Below are positions 23,993 to 36,200 of a DNA stretch of 64,000 nucleotides, piece after piece; the first letter of the stretch is position 1, and each line of letters opens with the position of its first letter. This DNA comes from Pardosa pseudoannulata (lineage: Eukaryota; Arthropoda; Arachnida; Araneae; Lycosidae). A model generated the notes under the pieces. That model worked only from the letters and a program-made list of their open reading frames with translations. It was not told the DNA's origin and did not search any database. A program made the position numbers and the translations under genes. Location: positions 51,307,591 to 51,371,590 of the forward strand of contig CM063498.1 of the NCBI GenBank assembly GCA_032207245.1, in the 5' to 3' direction.

Positions 23993-26400
23993 TTTTAGAT
24001 AATTGACAAAACTAAAACACCAATAAGTAGCACAATCCGTAGGAAATTCAAATGTTTTGCCAACGAGGAAGTTGAGATGCAATTTTTCCTTCACCTGACG
24101 TCATGCGCACATTCTCTATTTGTTGCATCTCACTTTGATAAACAGTTGACTTAAACGTTGTTGTTTCATTGACGTGTTCTCTCTTTTTTCTTTTTGTTAA
24201 TGACTTCGGGTTAAGTATAAGATTTCCCAGGTTTCCCGTGTCATCTCCGTAGAGTAATTCACCCAAATCGTAGTAACATCATAAATCAAATTTATTTTTA
24301 TATGATCTATTTACTTATTCAACTCCTCTTCTTAGCCCACTCTCCTGTTTCTAATCATGGATCTTGTTGGTGCTTCAACCACATTTGGCGAAATTGGCGT
24401 GCTTGCAGCGTGGCGTTTGAAATCTGGCGAGGGGATCGTAACTCAACAAATTGATACATAAACAAAAACAACATTTTGAGGAAAAAGTTTACAAAAATTG
24501 AATATTTAAAATCTAATTGAATTAACAAAGAAAACACAAAGGAAACACATAACATTCATACTAAATAGACTGAAACATTCACTTAATCACAAATTAAATA
24601 AACTGAGTGTGATTTTCATCACAAATTTGTGATTTAGTGTAAATTGTAAAATTAATTTAAAAATTAATTGTAAAATTAATTAAAATTCTTTGACTTAAAA
24701 GAAACTGTATTTTGAGTGGAGGTTGAAGAGGAGTTGTAAAATTGAAAAAATTTTTTTCAAATCTCTTATTTACCATCATTTCAAAATTCTCTGAGAACAA
24801 ACAATCTTGCAATAAATCGCTGATGTTTTTGACTTTCGCTGTCAGTAAGAAATAAAGCTAGAAAGAAATTCGGTAAAGTAACGTAATGAAAAAAATAGAG
24901 GAAATGAATAAGTAGGGCGATGTACCTTAGTCACAATGATTATTTTAGTAAGTAATTCCAACCAATAAAATTACTCTTGGATGTCAGAGATCATATGAAG
25001 TTTTAGGACGCACCAAGGAAAAAAACAATGGTTTCAGAGATGAGAGCTTTTAACCTATTGTTAGTTGCATAATAAACAAGGTATGGAGTTTTTTTCTGAA
25101 CTAACTGAACCTAGCCCTCTCGTCAGGGTTTTCTATCTTTTCATACCAAAATTTGGTGAACGGATATAAATTAAAGTCTATGTAGAGTTTAAGCTTAACG
25201 AAATATCAAAGAGGATATGTTTATGATGTCAGGTATAAAGTTAAGAATTAATAAACATGTAATCTTACTTTAACACTATCAAGTTTATTATTGAATTATA
25301 AAAGCATTATTATTAATATTAATAATAATAATAGTACTAGAAGTATTTTAAATTTTATATTAGAGACCAGATCCCATATACTGGTTTCACTGGGCACTAG
25401 TAAAGGTTGGAATAAGGAATCACATTATTTGGGACGGAACGTCAACTGTTGTTCTCAATTAATATAAAAAGTGTGGTAAAATCATAAACTTTTTGGTTTT
25501 GTAAGAAAAAGAGTAAGGGAAGTAAAATTTGTTGACTTTGGAAGATGAACACTAGTAACTGTTATAAAAATTTAACATTCATAATGATTTCACACTGCAT
25601 TAGTGGGTGCAATAATTGCATCAATAACTGTATTTTTCAAGTGGTCAGTTTTCTTATTTTTATTTTAAGTACTATACTACAGTCTGATACCCCCGATCAT
25701 AGCCGTCACAGCTTTTCTCCAAATCTTTGATTCACCAAAAACTGTACTTACCGTTGAGATTGAGGAATCAGAAGCCATATTGGATGAATAGCTCCCCGCC
25801 CCCTGTATAACATTAGAGGATTGTAGATACAGCCACTAGTTCCTTTTTTTTAACATCGTTCCAAAAGCGTGTTGATGGGGCATATCAAACTTTTTTTGGG
25901 TTTCTGATCATAACTAGTGTAATTTTTAGAAAATGAAGCTTTATTTGGTTTAAAAAATGAGAAACTATTTTTAAAGAATTAAAAAAGATTTTATGATTTA
26001 TTAATTCTGATTAATAATTAAAAATAATTTGTGCACTATTTATAAATGAGTTGTTGTCTTAGTAAGAGGTTATACTAGCTTTTAATACTCATGAACCAAA
26101 AGGAGAAAAAAGCTTGAACTGTTTCGCTTACCCATTTGTTTGATTGAGACAACCATTCCTATTAAAACAGGGAAATTTATATTTAGTTTAATCTGCATAA
26201 TATTATTAATTGCAGTATAAAAACATCTTATAATTTACCTCTTTGTTATGAAAAGAGTTATTTGAGTTCAAAATAGCTGAAATGCATAATAAAGCAGTCA
26301 GTAGCTGTAAAATACGTCTGATATATGGATAGCAGCCATTTACTAAATGAAATAATTCCACACTGCAATGATGCTCTTGAATTAATATTAATTTCATTCG
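23993..26400. other. Intergenic between the THAP exon and the prefoldin region
   Basis: Several open stretches of 60-80 codons exist (24048-24266 -, 24355-24555 -, 25545-25730 +, 26206-26397 -). None has a recognisable domain or convincing splice sites. The block at 24050-24450 is less AT-rich than its surroundings, and with the THAP exon it may be the eroded remainder of one locus, but I could not assign it. Confidence 0.35.
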
Positions 26401-26440
26401 AACACATTTTCATTCCAAATCTCCGAAACATTCGGGAGAT

Positions 26441-26690
26441 TTAGAAGACACGTTTCATACAAATGCAGGAATTATTATAAGTATATATAATTATATGTAC
26501 TCTCATATTTGTATAAACTTCTGCATATACCTTTTTCTTTACAAATAAGGCAATTTGTCGCAACGTTACGAATACTATAATGCCCTTCCTATTTATTTTC
26601 ATGTTTACAACTGCCCTTCCGTTTGTAACTAAAGCAAGAATTGTCATAATTTGAGAATTTGCCCTACTGCGTGAAATCGCCTTATTGCAT
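26441..26690 (-). pseudogene. Left arm of an inverted pair of unidentified coding fragments
   Basis: The minus strand reads MTILALVTNGRAVVNMKI then NRKGIIV, preceded by GGCGATTTCACGCAGTAGGG. The matching right arm lies on the plus strand at 28080-28240, with the same start (MTILVLVSNGK) and VVNVKMNGKGIIVVCDVA. Comparing the arms shows this copy has a frameshift after GIIV, while the right arm has about 28 extra bases after the NGK segment. I do not recognise the protein. It sits about 350 bases upstream of prefoldin exon 1 on the opposite strand, so a divergent partner gene is an alternative reading, but the frameshift argues against it. Confidence 0.45.
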
Positions 26691-27047
26691 AGCTTGTTAT
26701 ATTCAATTGTGGTCGATTAAATTTAATTGACAATTGCTTATTTATTCTAACTTTTAATAACCTTATTAGTTGACTGTTGTCGTTTTTGGATTTTTAGAGA
26801 GGTAACTAAAATCACGTGAAATACTTTGCCAATTAAAAATAAATAAAAACTTAGGTACTTTAGAGATAGAAAAAAAGGGAAAATTAAAAAAAAAATATTT
26901 TCTTTTTTACTTATTTATATATTTTATTCATAATACACTAATAGTTATCTTCATTAGATAGTAATCTTCCTTTAATTCCTCATATGCTATTTGCCCCGTC
27001 AACTAATTGCTTCTTTAAGAGAAAGGACTTTTCGACGTTATTTGAAA

Positions 27048-28989
27048 ATGGCTGAAATATGTAGTTCCAAAACTACTCTCCAAAACTTTACTCGATATGA
27101 AGCATTATCAGAATTCGATAAAATACGCCAAAAGCAAAGACGACTTTATGCGGAGCTTGTAGATGTAGAGATAGAACTTAAAGAATTTAGGTAAAATATA
27201 TTTCCTTCTAATTAAATACTTATGCATCAACATGTTCTTGCTCTGTTTAATTATAGTGTTATCGACTTTCCAAGTAAACCAAAATTTTAAACATCAATAA
27301 ATTAATTTTAAAAAAAATGCAGTTTTCTAAAAAATGGATGACTGTTGAAACTGCTGGCATTCCTTAATAAGTTATATAAATAATTCTGAGTTTGTATTTC
27401 AATTCTTTTAAAGTGAAACGTAAAATTACTGCATATCTAAAAGATTATTCTATTAAAGTGCGAAACGAAATATTACAAAAACGCTGTAAGTATTCCAGTA
27501 CATTTTTATTGTTTTGCTTTGTATTTTTGTGAATACATGATTCAAAATGGTGGCTTTTTATTCTTAAAAAATATTTAAAATATTATAAAATTAGATTTTT
27601 TTAGGTAAGATAAGTACGCTTTTAAAAAGTGTTTTATAATTATTTAAGTTAAAATGAAAAAATTGGTTGGATTTTGTTCTCATGTTACACAAAAATGGAT
27701 CGCAGAGCGCCAAGCTAAATCAAATCAGAGGGATTCAAAACTATTTTTTGCTTTGAAAATAGTAAAAAAGATAGGTTTTATTATTCTAAGACAAAGAAAT
27801 TGAAAGAAACTAAATAAATGAAATAACCCCTCTTGCTAGTGAAGTTTAGAAGGAATTATTCTCAAAATAAAGCTAATCATTTTTAATTATCGAAATTATG
27901 ACACGATTCGTTAGAATTTTTTTTTAACATTATCTTGTGTTTTTTAAATCTTTTCTTGAAGTAGACACAAATTAATTCAAAATTTAGCATTGAAATTTAT
28001 ATTAATATTGATATTTTAGATTTGGTTAATTAAAAAAAAGATGGAATTACATCTTTTATGAGTGTTTTTGTGCTTATAAGTCGATTTCACGCAGTAGGGC
28101 AAATCTCAATTTATGACAATTCTGGTTTTAGTTTCAAACGGAAAAGAAATTTATTGTTTGTCTATTGGCTGTTGTAAACGTGAAAATGAATGGGAAGGGC
28201 ATTATAGTAGTTTGTGATGTTGCGACAAATTGCTCTATACTGTTATTCACAAACACAATAACAATAAAACGCAACGAACTAGAATAAGAAAATTTGGTAT
28301 CTGGAAATTGCACCAAAATTGTACTTCAGCATCCAATTTTCGACCCAGTAGATAAAGTGGAAATGGAATGGATTCTTTCAGAATTAGATTATTTTATTGC
28401 ATCACGTGTAGGTGATAAAAAAAGATATTTTAGACATGGCGATTTTTTTAAATGACTGCCAACTACAGATTTAAAAAACCCGGAATTTTGAAGAGATGGG
28501 AATAAGCCCGGAAATTTTGGGGAATAAACCCAGAATTTCGGGAACTTTGGGAATAAATCATTTTAACAATGTTTACATTTATTTTTTCAACAGTGGCTAT
28601 TTAAGAACTAGCATATTATTTCTAAGAGATTTTTTTTTTACTTTTGGCTATATATATTCAAGAAATAATAGCAATGAGCATTTAAATGATTTTATAGTAG
28701 TACTTATGAAATTAATTACCCTGTTAGTCTTATCAAACGCATAACTGGTTGCTTCAATTTTAATTGCTAATATAATAATTATATATAATATTTTTGATCA
28801 TTATTTATTATGTAAATTGCTTTATGATAAACTTTTCCCCCTCCTTTTATAATATAAAAATAAATCATTAAATTTAAAATAACAGTTTATTATTTTTGTA
28901 ATAGGTTTTGTAATAATTTTTTGTAATAATTTAAAGGTGTAATCAAATGACACTGTTGCATTTTGTGTCCAATTCCTACACATACACAC

Positions 28990-29077
<88 letters not shown>

Positions 29078-32000
29078 AAGAGAGAGAGAGATATGTTATC
29101 CAAGAAAAATTATGATTTATGGATTTTGTGACACTACAGATTATTGCCTAATATTTATCTAATAATAAAAATATTGGATATTTCTCAAAGGAAAAATATA
29201 CTCCTACTTCCATGCTAGACATGACACCTTTCCAAATATAGTTAGTTAATCCCAATTATTAAATTTTTTGGCTGTTTGGCTTCCTTACACTTTTATTCAT
29301 TACAGTTGCCAGTAAACTATTAATATAAAATCATTTATGAAATATGAAAATTATCTTGTGCGATTAGGAAAAAAGTAAACAAAATATTTCGAAATTCCTA
29401 TGTTTTGGAAATTTTAAAAATTTTCTTCCCCCAAAACCCTGTTTTTTTTTCCGGGTTTAAACAGGTTTTTTTTCCCATTGCACACAACTCTACTGCCAAC
29501 ATCACGTGGAATGATGTGCCAAGGACATTATCAAACACCTCCTCGCAAACTTGCTTATTTTGAGAATTATCATTATGTTGAAGTTTACAAGAAAATCGAA
29601 CAGTGAACCCTTCCCAATATTAATGTTGAATATTGTAAAATTTGGTTAATATAATATGGAATAGAAGGCAGATAGCAGTTCTATAAACAATCTCTCAAAT
29701 TTGCGAGTATCTCCTATTTTTTTTTATAATTTTTCTCTTTGAATTATGAGCTTCGTACATTTTCGGCAGGTACATCGATTCCACGATTGAAATGGGCTGA
29801 TTCTTCAGAATCTGAACTTTTATTTATTAGTGAAATGCACTTAGTGTTCAAGTTCATGAATAAAACATCGTGGAGGAAAAATCTTTAAAAGAAGTCATTG
29901 GCCCATCCTAGACTGTCTTGTCCAGGGATGGGCAAATTTTTTCGGTCGCGGGCCAAAAATTGAAAGAAAATAAATTTGGCGGACCAAGATAAATTTTTCT
30001 AAAATTTAAAAAACAATATACAAGTATAACGGTTTGTTGTTGTTGTCTTATGCCATTTAGTCAAACCAAGCCCGATATGAAACCAGAGGCTCATATTGGG
30101 CTTGGTTTGACTTAAGCTCGAGTGGGTCCTCATAATTTTGAAGCAGGGACCAAGCAGAAGACCCATAGACTTGGACTGCCACCCTTAGAGGTATTAATTG
30201 AGAACATGGAGGACATTGTGACCAGGAACCTATTTTATGTTCTCCAGGCACTTTAAGCGAACACTGTGGCTCGGATGGCTCGGATTCCGAACCCGCAACC
30301 TCTTAGTTAAGAGATCGTTACCTTTACCGACTGAGTTACCGCGGCTAAGGTTTAAATATGTTAATGAGATGAATGAAATTGCGATTTCATTTTTAAAAGT
30401 TTCTTATACTGAGGTTCGAAGTGAGATGTACTGATTTTAAGGAACGATGCTAAATGCTCATCAGTCAGTCTACTTCTGAAATTATTCTTTCTAAGGTTCA
30501 AAGTTGAAAACACTTGTTCACATATAAAAAGCAAATATACCGCTCATCTTCTGGGCGTGAGATAAGAAATTTGGGATATGATATTTAAGCAAAGTAGAAA
30601 AGGAGATGGATATATAATGTACAAATATATATTTCTTTTAATTTTCTCGGACCAGCAACTTAAAATTCCATCTTTTTGCCGGATAAAACCTTCCGGCGGG
30701 CCGGAGTTGGCCCGCGGGCCGTAGTTTGCCCATCCCTGGTCTAGTCAGTCATGAGAAGGATTTTCAAAGTTGTAAGAAGACAAGTTTCTTTATAAATTGA
30801 TGAGATTTGAATTTCTAACACTTTAGTTATCTCTCTCTATAAAATCCTTTGTGTGGATCTATGTATATGTATACATGCACATTCGCTGTATATTAAATGG
30901 ATTTACAAATCTTGACGAAATATTTGATAGTGATTCAAGTCAACCAGGTCAAATTGCTCGAAGGCCAGGAGGTGTGTGGAGATAGAGTCCTTTTTTAAAT
31001 CTAAATTGTGTATGGCGACTCTATTTCAACGTCATTTGATACATTTCTTTTTAATTACGTGTTAACATGATTAAAATCTTTTGAGTAACTTAATTCATCT
31101 GATAACGTTTAAAATATGTTTTCGGATAATAAAATTTTTCTTGATTTTTGACCATGTCTATTTGATTTATTTCGCTTTATCCATCTTAATTTAGAATATT
31201 TCTAAACATTTTAAATTCAGTTGTGCCCTTTTTATCTATTCAGTTTTTAGACCCCGATTCATTATCCTAATTGATCTTATTCCATTTTTAACGGCGTTAT
31301 CGTTTGAAAAAGTATTTAACATTTATATCTCGTGAGTAATACTTTTATTTGTAAATAATGTTTTTTTCTCTTTAAATGATCTATAAAAAATCTTAAGGTG
31401 TTTTCCGTTAGCACGTGTGCCAAATATCTCCAAATATAATTCTTTAGAATATAATTCATAAGTTAATTATGAAAATTACATTTCAATGAATGTATTATTC
31501 GTTTTTTGATAATGAGTTATTTTAGTACCGAAATTGGGTATATTTTAGTGTAATATAATCTAAAAACTAATTTGAATTTTGAACGAAATATAACTATTAT
31601 TTGGAAATCTTAGTTACCCTGACCAAAGCCTGGTCACGAAACAATTAGCTAATGTTATACAAAAAGGAAATTTCCGAAAATGTTTATCCGTTATACAAAC
31701 CCACATATATAAACCTATGGATATCACATTTGATAAACGGTTGCTTCATGCAGTAGAGTTGTGGGCTTGGACAACATACCACAGAGGTTCATGGGAAACA
31801 CTGTGTATGTTCATGTTTATAACTTAGATTGTCTATTGGCAGTAAACTATCATATTCGTAGACAATTTGCAAAGTTAGAGGCTTTTTAAACATTTTTAAT
31901 ACTGCGCTTATTTATGGTAGTGGTTTTAAAACTTTATTTGGGAAATCTAATCATCAAGATCGAAGGCTGGGCAATAAGGTCAATATTGCATTTGGTAAGT

Positions 32001-33211
32001 TGTTATTGTTGTTGCTTATGGCACTTTGTCAAACCAAGCCCGATTGAGTCGGAGTCTACTCGTATTAAGGCAAAGGGGTGGGCCTTTCGTTTTGACGAGC
32101 ACCTCAAGGGTGAAATTACGTCTTATGATCAAGTGGTTTCTCGTAATTTTGAAGTGTCGCTGCTCACGGACCAAGCAGAAGACGCATAATCTTGGCCTGA
32201 CACCCCAGAGGTATTGATTGAGAACTTGGAGGACATTGTGACCACGAACATATTTTACGTACTACAGTCACCTAACTAACACGGTGATTCATTAGCCGGC
32301 TCGGGCTCCGAACCCGCAACCCTCCAGTTACGAGAGCTTTGACTTTTGCCGACTGAGCTACCAAATATTGTAATTGAACGGATAACTGCTGAAGAGCTAG
32401 CACTTCTTTCGGGTACTGTAGTCTACACGTTCGTATCCTTTCGGTGTTTCCAAATCGGCTTTAAATAGTAGGAAATACATTATCAATAGGCCAAATGGTG
32501 CTAAATAGGCAAGAAACTGCTTTTTAGTGTGAGAATTCGTGGATTCGAATTTCACTATTGGCATGAATGTTTGTAGCTCATCAGAATCAGACCTAAGCAG
32601 TATGCCAGGGTCTTATTACATTTCATGTAACAAAATGTAGAACTAGAGCTCCAAATCTAACCAAACTGATTCACATCAGCTCTCGTGTAGCAAAATGCGT
32701 TCTGTCCGTAGCATTTCCAAGTAGCTGAAAAACACATTGAGAAGACATGAATTCTCTATTGGATATATCGATGGCTTTGAGTTAAGTGTTTTATTTTATT
32801 TTTCAGTGAAGTAGCCCAAATTCTTCGAAAGTGTGATCCGAAGCGCAGATGTTTTCGTTTAATAAACGATTTACTTGTAGAGAGTAATGTTGAAACAGTT
32901 TTGCCTTCCTTTTACTTGGAGAAAAACACGGTATGTAAGTTCTATTTTTAATCCAGTACAATGTTATGTACTAGCTTATTCCCACGACATTAAACGATAG
33001 TATATGTGTATATATATGACAAGCCTATGAATGGGAAAGAGCCGATATTGGTTGATAATGTCTTTATTCATGACTATTGTACAGTTTCACATTCAACCGT
33101 CAAACATGGCGGCGAGTGGCTATTAAATTGTGCAATATACATGAATAAAAACATTACCAAGACGTCATTGTCTCTTTGACTTCTCATATGCCTGACATGT
33201 ATGTATGTATG

Positions 33212-33281
<70 letters not shown>

Positions 33282-36200
33282 ATACGTATATATTTATATG
33301 TAAATGTAATATGTTTAGGTTAAATTTTTGATATATTTGCACACACACATACACAAATATACACTCTGTTTTATTTCTATCTAATGCAAGACATAAATTA
33401 GCGAAAGATATAAATTAAAATTCTAAACTGTTGTATACACATTTTATTTCAAACAATTTCTTCTTTAAAAACATACAGTATCGAGAAAACAGGTAATGTC
33501 CTTGCAAAAAGGTCAACAAAGTAAACAAAATCAAGATCATTGCAAAAAAATTCAATAGCATCTTTTGTGATGATGTAAAAATAGGCACGCCCTTTAAAAG
33601 CGAGTTTACTGAACTTGAATGGAAAAGATGTTTCTCTCACCCGAAACTGGAAACAAGTGAAATATGCATAAACACACGATGTTTACTTTCTACACGAAAG
33701 AACAGTTTCAGAGCAAAATGAGCCCATTCAGGGCGTTACATAAGTTTCAAAACGCGGTTAGGGAATAGCCTCGTAAACATCAGATAATGCCACATGTCCA
33801 TTCTAAAATATTCTAATTGGCACTTTTATGAGGGATTTATTGTTGGTGTTGTTGAACTCAAAAGTAGCTTAGTTTTTAGAGCTATCCTTCAGTAGTTTTG
33901 GAATATGGTTATAATGTAAAAGAGACACTTTTTAGAAGTTAATAGAAGGAAAATGTTTTTGAAAAAAGTGAGAATTAAGCTTAGTCCTGAACAATTTTTT
34001 TGTTTTCCTGACGCAGCTGGCAATACAAGCACTATATGCCTTTATGCCAATACAAGGCTGAGAAGCTGTTACCTATTTAGTACCACTTGAGGAACAGGTG
34101 CAGCTTAAGGTATACTACAGACTAGCGTAACATTACCCCAACATAATTTCTTCTTTATGTAAGCAAGATTTCTTAGTGTTGTTGTTGACTTATGCCACTG
34201 GGTGAAACTAGGCACGATTTAACTGGAGGGTACTCGGTTGAAAGCAAATGGGTGCGTCTTTCGTTTATAACGAGCATCACAAGGGTGAAAGTACGACTTC
34301 TTGTTCAAGTGGGTCCTCGTAATTTGGAAGCAGGGACCAAGAAAAAGACCCCTAGGTTTGGCCTGCCACCATCAGAAGTATCGTTCGAGAACTTGGAGGA
34401 CATTGTGACCACGAACACATTTTACATGCTCCAGTCACTTTTAACGAACACGGCTGATCTTAGGCCGGCTCGAGCCCCGAACCCGCAACCTTTTAGTTAC
34501 GAATTACTGAAATCCATTACGGAAATCGTTGCCTCTGCCGACTGAGCTACCGCGGCTCTAGTCCTGAAAATAGAAACCATAAAAGTGATGGTGATAAAAA
34601 GAATGAAAATCTTAGTTTACATTTACGGGTTATACTTTCGACATTTATCTGGATAGTACTTTAAAAAGATAGGGCAAACAATGGTCGAGATGCCAAATAT
34701 CCCGTTTTTCAACACGAAGATTGTTTCTCTTGGCTGCAGACTCGAAATCCAATTGGGACTTGGCCTAATAATTGGTATGTGGCATGGAAATCGGTATTAG
34801 GCCTCGTTATTGCTATCGTCGGCCCTAGTACAGTGTCAACAAACTTTAGCTATAAATTCTTTAATAGCCCCAAATGTTCACTGTCGATATGCCTCCTCCG
34901 ACCATCATGTTGCGGTATATGAAATTATAACTGGTATTTGTGTTGCCAGTCGACGACAGATGGTAGCAGAGGAAAAGTTCTATTGCATTTTACTGCCTGA
35001 AAAAGAATAGATTAGGCAATTCGTGACTTTACAAAATTTGAAAATTAAATTGTTTATGTGAAGTTCTTCTCGCATTAAGATATAAATAACAAAAAATTCC
35101 ACTTATAAAGGCGTAGTATGGTGAAAGTTTTATAATGTTTTATGAAAGGTTATCATGAGAATTAAATGTAACAGTAATATACAAAAAATAGGTACCGTAA
35201 TTTTACACGTATAGTCAGCGGATTATCTGTGTTTAAAAAGCAAATTTCTTCAGCCGCGAACTATCTGCCGATGCGGAGTATCTGCTGGTTGTTCATTGCT
35301 CTAATCCTCAAAATCGGATGTAGGTGTAAAAAAGCACGTCGGCTAAAGGCCGATGATCAAACAAAAGCACGACTCACTAGATGGCAAGAAAACATCGTAT
35401 CGTATTGGTAATAAACCATGAAAAAAACCCTCAGAAAGCAGAACGAATCAGTAGTAGCAAGTAGCGCAATCTTAAATTGTGTCCTGGAGTACAGGAACAT
35501 ATCGATAGTCACTATTTACAGCTCCGATTGACAACACCAAGTTGATGGGTTCTAGATGGAAGGTTAAGGGTCGAAGGTCATTTGACGAACCACGAGGATC
35601 ACTCATATCAAAGTGTTTTGTCTTGCGGTAATATTGGTCCTTCATTATGTCTTAAAGACATCGTCGCAGTTTTATTGCTGATTTCAAGCTAAAAGTAATT
35701 CAGAAGGTAGTCGAGAAGGCAATAGGAAATTGGCTCAAGCAAAAGGAAACATTAAAAATATGAGATGAAAGCGATCCAGTCGTCGTGGAAAAATACAATG
35801 GTCTGCATTAGAAGACGATTTACATAGATGGCTTCTCGAACAGAGTAATGTAGGCCGCTCTGTTTCTGCCGTTAATATTCGTCTCCGAGGCTATGCCAGA
35901 AGAAATGATTTCAAATTTTAAAGGTGAAATTAATTGAGTCTAATCCATACTTTTCGGCTACTGTACTTAGGTTTTTATTCTTAGAATGATTTAATATTGT
36001 CTTATTAAAATAAATATTTTTGCTCGTATAGTCCGTGAATTGTCTGGTGGTGCGGACTATCTGATGATTTATGAAATTTTTTAAATAAAAAATAGCGCCC
36101 GCGGACTATACGATGGTGTGGACTATACGTGCGAATTTTGAGGTACTTTTCCCTTAGAAAAGTACGAGGATAAATCACTGAAAATTGCAAAATATACCAT

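Larger units (their letters stand above)
28080..29620 (+). pseudogene. Right arm: longer remnant of the unidentified coding sequence, split by a hAT element
   Basis: From about 28137 the plus strand reads VVNVKMNGKGIIVVCDVATN, then HPIFDPVDKVEMEWILSELD, then ASRVGDKKRYFRHGDFFK, with one in-frame TAA on the way and a TGA right after FFK. If the hAT-like element at 28464-29492 and one target copy are ignored, the same frame resumes as LPTSRGMMCQGHYQT and RKLAYFENYHYVEVYKKIEQ. That continuity across the insertion shows the coding sequence predates the hAT. The family is unknown to me. It lies in prefoldin intron 1. Confidence 0.5.

Noticed and set aside
26206..26397. 63-codon minus-strand frame upstream of the inverted gene fragment as a further exon
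   Set aside because: I could not find matching sequence near the right arm or a splice link to the 26441-26690 fragment.
34192..34545. 117-codon frame with a plausible amino-acid mix
   Set aside because: It is the SINE-B body. The same frame appears in part in other SINE-B copies and ends in the tRNA-like head.
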